NCBI GenBank assembly: GCA_964561495.1
Contig: CAZLPW010000070.1
Span: forward strand, 1 to 10,101
Reading direction: 5' to 3'
DNA: 10,101 nt
DNA from: CAZLPW01 sp964561495
GTDB lineage: Bacteria > Fidelibacterota > Marinisomatia > Marinisomatales > UBA1611
Made by a program: the position numbers and the translations under genes. Positions 1 to 6,991 of this stretch are shown here, piece by piece. The notes beneath the pieces are model-generated. The model was not told the origin of the DNA and searched no databases. It was given only the letters and a program-made list of their open reading frames with translations. Position 1 is the stretch's first letter. Each line of letters opens with the position of its first letter.

Positions 1-1
1 T

Positions 2-613
2 TACCAACAGGGAAAACAAAAATTGATAAGATCTGTTTCAAAAAAACATGCGAAGATTAAGGCTAATAATTATATTAATGATCTTATGATAAAAGGTGTC
101 CAAATAAACTACTCTATAGTCTATAAAGCACTTGAACAAATTGGCTGGATAATATCTAAAATTGTAGATAAAGATAAAATAAAATCAAACCTTGATGTAG
201 GTGACCAGATAAAAGATGAAATTTTAGATCTTAAACTTAATCAGGATGCTATTTTAGCAACATTCCAAGATGAAGACTTTACTATCGAAGATTTATTAAG
301 TGGTCTTAGAAGATCTAGGCCAAATATTTTTCTAAAAGATCCTATTCAGTCATTTTACATAGCACTTAGAGATAAAATACTTACCTCTACTGCAATTAGC
401 GAAGGGTTGTTAGATGATAATTCAGTAAAATGGGCAACTCAATCAGCAGAAGATAATTATTTAGCACGAAGCTATCTTCTATTTTTAAAAAAAGATAGCA
501 TTGAAAAAAACTTCTCCACTGATGAATTGAAACAAGTCTCTGATAAACTCAAAAAAGAAATCTCTGTTAATGTTTTTCCCGAAAACCTAGACAGACTTTT
601 TATAAATATTTGA
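2..613 (+). CDS. Partial protein, SurA/PpiC-like foldase segment (C-terminal part)
   Basis: The frame is open from base 2 to the TGA at 611-613, so the gene is most likely cut by the left edge; a TTG at 23 is the only plausible internal start and has no good ribosome site. About 203 codons are visible. The protein is soluble, lysine-rich and predicted helical, with no signal peptide or membrane segment in view. Numbered from the TTG, the stretch near residues 86-150 (FTIEDLL, then RPNIFLKDP, then an A-x-x-x-GLLDD-x-SVKW segment and an LARSYL helix) resembles the helical part of SurA/PpiC-type peptidyl-prolyl isomerases. In those proteins an 'A..G...d..V' helix precedes the rotamase domain. 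No rotamase domain follows here: the chain stops about 45 residues later, so it would be a C-terminal or chaperone-only part. The family assignment is pattern memory and tentative; that it is coding is more secure. It converges on the sulfatase operon, so it is probably a separate transcription unit. Confidence 0.6.
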   Translation, partial: YQQGKQKLIRSVSKKHAKIKANNYINDLMIKGVQINYSIVYKALEQIGWIISKIVDKDKIKSNLDVGDQIKDEILDLKLNQDAILATFQDEDFTIEDLLSGLRRSRPNIFLKDPIQSFYIALRDKILTSTAISEGLLDDNSVKWATQSAEDNYLARSYLLFLKKDSIEKNFSTDELKQVSDKLKKEISVNVFPENLDRLFINI

Positions 614-625
614 AATCGAATCAAA
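614..625. other. Convergent intergenic gap of 12 bases
   Basis: Only 12 bases separate the TGA of the + strand gene from the TAG of the minus strand operon. There is no GC-rich hairpin with a T-run here, so termination in both directions either occurs inside the opposing coding sequence or is factor-dependent. Confidence 0.8.
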
Positions 626-1672
626 CTAGATATCCTTAACACAGCGAAAACCAGTATGACTCAAGCCTGTGTCTTGGCTAGAGCTCATCCGCCGTGATAC
701 GCGATATCCCGAACAATAGATATCATTACAAAGAAAGGAACCTCCCCTCATTACTCTTTTTTGGCTATAGGGTTCTAATGGGTCAAATGGTTTTTCTGGT
801 CCTTTTGGATTCGTAATATATTTGTCTTGAGGATTCAACCTGTAAGCATCTGCTCGATAGTAGTCGGCACACCACTCCCAAACATTTCCTGCCATATCAT
901 AGAGCCCATAATTATTTGGAGGATATGATTTTACTGGCGCTGTATAGATGTAGCCATCATCATTTGTGTTTTTATATGGGAAAATACCTTGCCAAAAATT
1001 TGCCCTATCTGAAGACTGATTAGCAGGAGTATTGCCCCATGGATAGATCGGATTGTTTAGCCCTCCTCTTGCTGCATATTCCCACTCTGCCTCAGTAGGA
1101 AGTCTTTTTCCTGCCCAATTGGAATAAGCCACAGCATCCTCCCAGGATATATGAACAACAGGATAATTTAATTTGTTTATTATAGAACTACCTGGGCCTT
1201 CGGGATGTCTCCAGTTTGCCCCAATTTTCCATTCCCACCACTGCCTCTCATCACCTAGTCCGATTGGACCAGATGCTTTTTTAAAAACAAGTGAACCTGG
1301 AAAAAGCAAACTATCTGGTGGCTTAGGAGTACCTGGAGGTAGGGTCTCTCTCATCTGATCCCAGTCAATCGCTCTCTCTGCAACTGTAATATATCCAGTG
1401 CTATCCACAAACTCACGAAACTGCTTGTTGGTTACTTCGTGAACATCAATCCAAAATGAAGAAGTTTTGACTCTTCTATTTGGGTATTCGTTCTCATATG
1501 CATCAGGACTGTTTGCCCCCATTATGTACTTTCCAGCTGGGATAAGTATCATCCCATTTTTTTCTTTTAGACTATTTTCATTTTTGGAACAATTGAAAGC
1601 ACCTAAAACCAGATTAGCAAAAATGGCTATCTGAAAGATATTTTGATAAAGATTTCTTTTAATTATTGGCAT
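626..1672 (-). CDS. Exported formylglycine-generating enzyme (SUMF1/FGE type), sulfatase maturation
   Basis: This 348-residue protein is predicted to oxidise the active-site Cys of type I sulfatases to C-alpha-formylglycine, using O2 and copper (known for the family). The FGE-sulfatase domain runs from about residue 40 to the end. Landmarks are MILIPAGKYIMG (41-52), DVHEVTNKQF (76-85), NWRHPEGPGSS (153-163), AGKRLPTEAEWEYAARGG (187-204), FWQGIFPYKNTNDDG (226-240) and NYGLYDMAGNVWEW (254-267). Both catalytic cysteines are kept: Cys315 and Cys320 in GGS-F-L-C-x4-C match human SUMF1 Cys336/Cys341. This separates it from Cys-less relatives such as GldJ/GldK, PvdO and EgtB. The N-terminus has KR, then a hydrophobic run (12-26) and Cys28, so it is exported; the lipobox (A-F-N-C) is atypical, so lipoprotein status is likely but not certain. 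Its ATG overlaps the upstream sulfatase's end by 10 bases and has a GGAG ribosome site, so it is the last operon gene and probably translationally coupled. The residue 100-150 insert (LPPGTPKPPDSLL) is typical of bacterial members. Confidence 0.92.
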   Translation of the reverse strand: MPIIKRNLYQNIFQIAIFANLVLGAFNCSKNENSLKEKNGMILIPAGKYIMGANSPDAYENEYPNRRVKTSSFWIDVHEVTNKQFREFVDSTGYITVAERAIDWDQMRETLPPGTPKPPDSLLFPGSLVFKKASGPIGLGDERQWWEWKIGANWRHPEGPGSSIINKLNYPVVHISWEDAVAYSNWAGKRLPTEAEWEYAARGGLNNPIYPWGNTPANQSSDRANFWQGIFPYKNTNDDGYIYTAPVKSYPPNNYGLYDMAGNVWEWCADYYRADAYRLNPQDKYITNPKGPEKPFDPLEPYSQKRVMRGGSFLCNDIYCSGYRVSRRMSSSQDTGLSHTGFRCVKDI

Positions 1673-3387
1673 ACATACTCCAATGTATCACTAGGCAGGT
1701 AACCAATACGATGAGCTATGAATTTAATTTCATCACCTTGATCCAGTAACAAAGGTTCTTTATATGGAGCCCAGCCAATCCAAGGAAGCTCATCATTCTT
1801 AAATTTGTACCCTATAGCTGCCCCCTTTGTGTCACAGGTTAATATTATTTTTCGATCATCTTGAACAACTACTGGAGGGCTTGTTTTTGGCTGCGTTTTC
1901 TGAGGCCAAAACTGCTCTATTAATTCTTCTTCTGGTATCAGGCCCTTATCTTCTATGGCTTTCATCCATCTTTCGGCCTCATTTCGTAGTTCAATTAATT
2001 TATCCTTGTGACTGGGATCATTGACAAGATTATTCAATTCATAGGGATCATTTAAAACATCGAAGAGTTCTTCTTTAGGTTTCGTTGATCTAAACCATTG
2101 GGCCTGCGTATCATTTAATTGTCCAGCTGAATTGAGTCTTAATAGCTCTTTCATGCTAGCCATGTTTTCTCTATACTGAAGAGGTAAATAATAAGGCTGA
2201 TCAGGGTTAAAGTTTTTTAGATACTTAAATCGCTTATCCCTAACAGCTCTTATCATATCATAGTGCTCATCAAACCTATCTGCTGCTGCATGAATGTAAA
2301 ACCTTTCACTATTAGACTTGTATTCTCCTTCAAATGGCTTTCCCTGGTGATACGTTTGTGGTTCTATATTTGCCATTGATAAAAGCGTTGGTGCAAAATC
2401 AACAAAGCTGATGAGTCTATCATCAATCTCTCCAGCACGAACTTTATTTGGAAACCTGATTATCATCGGAACCTTTATTCCAGAATCATACAAAAGTCTC
2501 TTTTGTCTTGGTAAGGGGCCACCATGATCAGTGTACCAAACAATTATAGTCTGATCTAACAAACCATCATTTTCTAACTGTCCAAGAATCATACCTACTT
2601 TTTGATCCATCTCTACAATATTAGAATACATCCTCTTCATATCTTTTTTTACCGCCTCATTGTTTGGCAAATATGGAGGAACATTTATTTCGATATTTTC
2701 TGGAACGTAGAGAGGCTTTTTAACTCCCTCAAATCTTTTCCACCATTTTTTTATTGATCTATCTGGTGGAAATGGATCAATGTCAAAGTGTCTATACCAA
2801 GGATTCCAAAGATTGGACTCATGAGTAACACCAAAATTAAACACTGAAAAAAAAATTTTACCGGATGGCCTGTTTCTCCAATGAGCAAAAATACTTGACT
2901 CATCCCATGCTATTTTCGACTTATAAAATTGGTAGTCCTCTTTTTGATTGTTTGTGCAATAGTATCCATTCTCCCTCATTATTTGACTTACCATCTTTAC
3001 ATCATTTGGCGGTACTACTTCATAATTAATAATCCCTTTTTCTTTGGCTGCAGGCTGCTGAGATAGTGTTCGCATATGATGTGCCCCAATGCTTGAAGGA
3101 TACATACCAGTAACAATTGCTGCTCTACTAGGAGAACACACCCCGGAAACAGAGTAGACGTTTTTATAGCAAACTCCCTCAGCCGCTAATCTACTCAAAT
3201 TAGGAGTCTCTATCGTTGAATCGCCAAATGAAGGTATATACTCGCCCAAATCTTCCGCCACAAGCCAAACAATATTATATTGTTGTTGTTTTTTATTATT
3301 ATGGGTTAAACTAGAATTACAAGAGGAAAAATAAAGGCATAAAAAAATAACGAAATAAAATTTACTTGCTTTTATTATACTCATCAT
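1663..3387 (-). CDS. S1-family sulfatase lipoprotein with chitobiase-like C-terminal domain
   Basis: Predicted sulfate ester (or sulfamate) hydrolase of the alkaline-phosphatase superfamily, type I, needing formylglycine and Ca2+. I chose the ATG at 3387 (3384 is equally possible), because a clean lipoprotein signal then begins the protein: KASK, a hydrophobic run, SSC with Cys23. The longer frame from 3420 puts 11 unlikely residues in front. From 3387 it has 574 residues. The metal ligand pair is E45-D46 instead of the usual Asp-Asp; the formylglycine site is C84-S-P-S-R88; His-His lies at 103-104. The usual G-K-W-H is replaced by NNQKEDY (Lys149). His189 (GVTHES), D287-H288 in TDHGG and Lys296 in PLPRQKR complete the site. 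These variants recall the heparan-N-sulfatase-like branch of S1, but substrate is not assignable. Residues about 500-574 form a small beta domain (LTCDTKGAAIGY ... W.PY) like the chitobiase/hexosaminidase C-terminal fold. The start overlaps the end of the upstream sulfatase gene by 26 bases, and no strong ribosome site is seen, suggesting coupling. Confidence 0.93.
   Translation of the reverse strand: MMSIIKASKFYFVIFLCLYFSSCNSSLTHNNKKQQQYNIVWLVAEDLGEYIPSFGDSTIETPNLSRLAAEGVCYKNVYSVSGVCSPSRAAIVTGMYPSSIGAHHMRTLSQQPAAKEKGIINYEVVPPNDVKMVSQIMRENGYYCTNNQKEDYQFYKSKIAWDESSIFAHWRNRPSGKIFFSVFNFGVTHESNLWNPWYRHFDIDPFPPDRSIKKWWKRFEGVKKPLYVPENIEINVPPYLPNNEAVKKDMKRMYSNIVEMDQKVGMILGQLENDGLLDQTIIVWYTDHGGPLPRQKRLLYDSGIKVPMIIRFPNKVRAGEIDDRLISFVDFAPTLLSMANIEPQTYHQGKPFEGEYKSNSERFYIHAAADRFDEHYDMIRAVRDKRFKYLKNFNPDQPYYLPLQYRENMASMKELLRLNSAGQLNDTQAQWFRSTKPKEELFDVLNDPYELNNLVNDPSHKDKLIELRNEAERWMKAIEDKGLIPEEELIEQFWPQKTQPKTSPPVVVQDDRKIILTCDTKGAAIGYKFKNDELPWIGWAPYKEPLLLDQGDEIKFIAHRIGYLPSDTLEYVCQ
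1678..1681 (-). promoter_or_regulatory. Ribosome binding site (GGAG) of the FGE gene
   Basis: On the minus strand GGAG lies 5 bases before the ATG at 1672. It sits inside the last codons of the upstream sulfatase gene, which supports this start and coupled translation of the two genes. Confidence 0.65.
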
Positions 3388-4765
3388 ATGCACTTTGGAA
3401 TTCAGGTAAAATTGAATCATACTTAGAAGGAGCGATAAATATATTCTGGATATATTCTTCAGAAAGTTTAACTAAATCATAAACCACAAGTCTATGTTCA
3501 TCGGCTATGTTATACTTTTCCGAAGGATCATGATCAATGTTGTAGAGCAGTGGTAGATCACTATTAGTAAATTCGTTATTCCAAGGATTGGGATCCTTAA
3601 TATAAATTTTCCACTCGTTATGCCTTAATGCAACTAGTGTATCTTGTCTGTAGTACTGTATATCTGAACGGACTGGTAGATTATCAAAAAAAGAGTTAGA
3701 TATATCCAAACCATCTAGCCCTTGGTTTTCATAATTTTCAACCCCAGCAATAGACATAAACGTAGGCAGCAGATCAAGGGCTGAACAGACTACATTTGAT
3801 ATGATACCCTCAGGCACACTACCTGGCATCCAGGCAATAGCAGGAACCCGAAATCCACCTTCGTATACACTCCCTTTATTTCCTTTTAAAAGTCCAGATG
3901 AGCCTCCATTTATACCAGCCCACCCCCAGGGGCCATTATCACTGGTAAATATCACAAATGTATTTTTAGCTATGTCAAGATCTTTTAAAGTTTTCAAAAT
4001 TTTTCCCACGCTATTATCAATCTCCTCAACGACATCACCATAAAGCCCTCGCTTACTTTTCCCTTTAATACTATCGCTTACTAGCAAAGGAGTATGAGGA
4101 GCGGTGTGAGCTAGATAAAGAAAAAATGGTTTATCTTTGTTTTCCTTTATAAATCTAATTGACCTATTTGTAAACATATCTATAAACTTATTTTGCTCAA
4201 TATCTACACCTATCGTATCCGTATTACTTAGAAATGGAAGCGGTGGAAAATTATTTCTGGCATAATCCCAGTTCCCTTCTGGCCTCATATCATTTGAGTA
4301 TGGGATACCATAAAAAATATCAAACCCATGATTTGTTGGCATGTACTTTTCCAAATGTCCCAGGTGCCACTTTCCAACACATGCGGTGCTATAACCCAAA
4401 ACTTCTAATTCTGATGATATCGTTTTAATCGCTGGATCTAAACCTCCTGCATTATCAGGAAATAAAACACTTCGTTTGCCATACATTCCTGTTCTAACTG
4501 GCAATTTTCCTGTTAGAAGTGCGGCTCGGCTTGGAGTACAAATCGAAGAACCTACATAAAACTGAGTCAACCGCATTCCTTCCAACGCCATTTTATCGAG
4601 ACTTGGTGTACGAATCGTAGGATGACCAAATGAACTGAGGTCACCATAACCTAGATCATCGGTAAAAATGATTATAAAATTAGGAGGTAATCCTCGGTTA
4701 TCGGAATGACAGGCAAATTGAAAGAGCAAAAATAAAAACAGGAAAATGGTTTGGATATTTTTCAT
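3362..4765 (-). CDS. S1-family sulfatase lipoprotein, arylsulfatase A-like
   Basis: Predicted type I sulfatase of 467 residues removing sulfate esters from a sugar. It starts with a lysine and a hydrophobic run ending at Cys19 (FQFAC), a likely lipoprotein signal, so it would be anchored in the cell envelope. All standard active-site elements are visible: D36-D37 (TDDLGYGD) and D276-N277 (SDNGP) for Ca2+, the formylglycine site C76-T-P-S-R80 followed by AALLTG, K132-W-H134 (GKWHLGH), His224 (APHTPL), and Lys297 in GNKGSVYEGG. Order and wording of the blocks (LPVRTGMY, GIPYSND, KGSVYEGGFRVP) closely follow human arylsulfatase A, so it belongs to the ARSA-like part of S1; natural substrate is not assignable. 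The length is normal and no residue is missing. It begins 2 bases after the stop of the serine hydrolase gene and has no Shine-Dalgarno sequence, so it probably depends on coupled translation. Its 3' end overlaps the next sulfatase gene. Confidence 0.95.
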   Translation of the reverse strand: MKNIQTIFLFLFLLFQFACHSDNRGLPPNFIIIFTDDLGYGDLSSFGHPTIRTPSLDKMALEGMRLTQFYVGSSICTPSRAALLTGKLPVRTGMYGKRSVLFPDNAGGLDPAIKTISSELEVLGYSTACVGKWHLGHLEKYMPTNHGFDIFYGIPYSNDMRPEGNWDYARNNFPPLPFLSNTDTIGVDIEQNKFIDMFTNRSIRFIKENKDKPFFLYLAHTAPHTPLLVSDSIKGKSKRGLYGDVVEEIDNSVGKILKTLKDLDIAKNTFVIFTSDNGPWGWAGINGGSSGLLKGNKGSVYEGGFRVPAIAWMPGSVPEGIISNVVCSALDLLPTFMSIAGVENYENQGLDGLDISNSFFDNLPVRSDIQYYRQDTLVALRHNEWKIYIKDPNPWNNEFTNSDLPLLYNIDHDPSEKYNIADEHRLVVYDLVKLSEEYIQNIFIAPSKYDSILPEFQSAYDEYNKSK

Positions 4766-4767
4766 TA

Positions 4768-6975
4768 TTATTTATCAACTAAGACTTCATCAATTAATTC
4801 GTAAACCTTCTTAAAATTCTTTCCGAAGTTACTTCTTCCTCTTCTTCTAGATTGAGTTATTAATATGTTGTTATCTAAATCAATTCGCAAAACTGATGAA
4901 GTAGCAGAACCATGTCCTATTACATTGCCACTCAGTAAATACCTCTCTTCCCCCGTAATCTTATCATCTATTTTCCAATTTTGCATTACAATCCCAATAC
5001 CTCTTGCCTGATCTTTGTCCCATGAATTATTAAACCTGATTCCAGGGTAGAACTGATTTAAATCTATTGGAAGTAACTTTTTAAAAGTTTCTTCTGAAAA
5101 ATATTTTTTCCCATTATAAACCCCGCGCTGAAGTAGCATTTGACCTAAAATTGCAAGATCATAAGCGGTAGTATGAACGCTATAACCAAGAGACCATTGA
5201 TGGTAGGTGTTATCCATTCCAAGGGGTTCATAAAGGTACTCCTGAAATAACCGAAAAACACTCTTTCCAGTGACTACTTCCATAACCTTTCCAGCGAGTT
5301 CATAGCTTGTTCCGTTGTACCTATAGGAAGTTCCAACAGTATCATTTTTTATTAAATGAAATAATGTGTTTTCTAACCAATGATTATGAACTCCATTGTA
5401 TAATCCATGACCATGAAAGCCTGCAGTATGTGTAAAAAGATTGCGCATTGTGACAGCCTGGGGTCCTTCTTTAGGAAAATCTGGTAAGTAATTACCCACA
5501 GGATCATCAATACCAATTATGTCTTGATCTACGAACTGCGCAAAAAGTATTCCAGTAATTAGTTTTGTTATAGATGCAATTTCTGTTGGTGTGTTAATTG
5601 TAAAAGTACCGAAATCATCGCTACCGAAAGCATCATGATATATTATTTTTCCGTCCTTTGCAATAACCATATCAAACGGTGAGCCACCATCATCTATCCA
5701 ATCTTTACATATTGTGTCCATTTTTTTTGTGAATATTGAATACTTTTTTTTCTGTTTCTCCCTAACATATTCAAATTTATCATTGCTACTAGAAATTCTG
5801 CCTGGTACCTTTAAATCATTATAATAATTCTCTTTACCTAGAATTATTTGCTTTATTTTTGCATGGAAATCACCGTCATGGATCAACGGTGTGCGTTTTC
5901 TATCACGCTGGAGACCCTTTTTATGCATATCATCAAGGAAAGAGAGATAGAGCACCTCTTCTTTCTGCATAAGAAATGATTCAAATGTTTTTAGCCCTAA
6001 AAAATTTCCAGCTGATTCTCCGTGCTCTTCCCAAGTATCTTTTGAAATCCCATTAACAGGTAAATACTGAAGTTCGGCATTTAAAAAGCTGGCCCAGGCG
6101 GTCCAATCATCGGATGTACATAATAATGTTCCTGCTCTTTTCATTACATCACCATTTTTACCAATAATTTCAGCATAATAACCATATCTTCCTGTATTCT
6201 TTGGATAATAGACCTCATTAAGATCTGTATCAAACCACCTAACCTTTATTTCATAACCTCCTCCAAGATATCTTTTAGACAGTCCTGGCTTATCTAATAT
6301 AAACTCAGGGAAGTTACCTACTCTCATATACAGCATCATATTATGTGTCCAATCAGATTTTAGATTGAGTAATGGAACGACATCTGTACTTAAAAATTGA
6401 TGATATTCAATAGACCTGTATTTTTTATCAAGGTATCGTTTTGTGGCCTTATCATTTAAGATTTTCAGCTTTAATTTCCAGTCCCAGTCTTTATTTGGCA
6501 TCTTTAATACTACTCGGTTTATACCTTTTCTCAGTGGCACAGAAATATATTCCTCAATAGAGCTAAATGTATTGCCGGCGTAAGCATTCACATAATTACT
6601 GTTTACAAATAATTTAACGCCATCTGTGGTGCTAAATAAAAAATTCGCATAATCATCTTTTTTTGATGATATCTCAAAATAACCATACACTACCGCATAG
6701 GCGGTATCATCTAAGAATGAATTAATATCAAATATTTCATCAACAGATTGAATCACTTGTCCATCATAGACGCTCTTATCGTTACTGAATAGCCCTTCAT
6801 CATCTATGTAAGCGTGATCAATCATTTCAACTATATTTTTTGTCTCAGATGATTTGAAGACCTTTGATATAAATATCTCGCTTAAAAATGAATTTGTATT
6901 TAGGTCGTGTGTCTTTTGACCATAGCTAAAATAAAAAATCAATAGAAAGCTAAGACAAATATTTTTTTTTAGCAT
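4768..6975 (-). CDS. Exported beta-lactamase/PBP-type serine hydrolase with long N-terminal region
   Basis: A 735-residue protein in three parts. Residues 1-20 are a signal peptide ending YGQ, typical of signal peptidase I sites in Bacteroidota. Residues about 50-172 look like an all-beta, sugar-binding-type module (STTDGVKLFVNS, RKGINRVVLKMPN, W-x-W) of the PA14/galactose-binding kind. Residues about 200-390 form a second region (WFDTDLNEV, GRYGYYAEI, TSDDWTAW) that I know only from similar large serine hydrolases. Residues about 425-730 are the class C beta-lactamase-like domain (peptidase S12 fold): S468-I-T-K471 is the nucleophile motif, Y553 the general base position, H688-G-S the third motif. 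The usual Tyr-x-Asn is Y553-N-G, with Asn shifted by one. Family members include esterases, DD-peptidases and lactonases; in this operon a glycan-deacylating esterase is a reasonable inference, but peptidoglycan or unrelated roles are possible. It starts 16 bases after the GH43 stop, with at best a weak AGG. Confidence 0.88.
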   Translation of the reverse strand: MLKKNICLSFLLIFYFSYGQKTHDLNTNSFLSEIFISKVFKSSETKNIVEMIDHAYIDDEGLFSNDKSVYDGQVIQSVDEIFDINSFLDDTAYAVVYGYFEISSKKDDYANFLFSTTDGVKLFVNSNYVNAYAGNTFSSIEEYISVPLRKGINRVVLKMPNKDWDWKLKLKILNDKATKRYLDKKYRSIEYHQFLSTDVVPLLNLKSDWTHNMMLYMRVGNFPEFILDKPGLSKRYLGGGYEIKVRWFDTDLNEVYYPKNTGRYGYYAEIIGKNGDVMKRAGTLLCTSDDWTAWASFLNAELQYLPVNGISKDTWEEHGESAGNFLGLKTFESFLMQKEEVLYLSFLDDMHKKGLQRDRKRTPLIHDGDFHAKIKQIILGKENYYNDLKVPGRISSSNDKFEYVREKQKKKYSIFTKKMDTICKDWIDDGGSPFDMVIAKDGKIIYHDAFGSDDFGTFTINTPTEIASITKLITGILFAQFVDQDIIGIDDPVGNYLPDFPKEGPQAVTMRNLFTHTAGFHGHGLYNGVHNHWLENTLFHLIKNDTVGTSYRYNGTSYELAGKVMEVVTGKSVFRLFQEYLYEPLGMDNTYHQWSLGYSVHTTAYDLAILGQMLLQRGVYNGKKYFSEETFKKLLPIDLNQFYPGIRFNNSWDKDQARGIGIVMQNWKIDDKITGEERYLLSGNVIGHGSATSSVLRIDLDNNILITQSRRRGRSNFGKNFKKVYELIDEVLVDK

Positions 6976-6991
6976 CTAATGAAACCTGTGT

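Noticed and set aside
569..584. Imperfect inverted repeat (GTTTT ... AAAAC) downstream of the operon as a terminator
   Set aside because: The stem is short and AT-rich, lies inside the opposing coding sequence, and lacks a convincing following T-run in the operon direction.
639..672. ACACAG ... CTGTGT inverted repeat near the end of the FGE gene
   Set aside because: Six-base arms with a loop of over 20 bases inside conserved coding sequence are expected by chance.
1173..1358. Open frame on the + strand inside the FGE gene
   Set aside because: It is antisense to a strongly conserved enzyme, has no ribosome site and no recognisable protein features.
3801..4043. Open frame on the + strand inside the ARSA-like sulfatase gene
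   Set aside because: It mirrors conserved sulfatase codons; composition is proline-rich nonsense and there is no start signal.
6962..6970. Run of nine A on the coding strand right after the serine hydrolase start, as a possible phase-variation tract
   Set aside because: Runs of this length occur elsewhere in this AT-rich window (for example 2847-2855) and encode normal lysine or phenylalanine codons; nothing else indicates switching.
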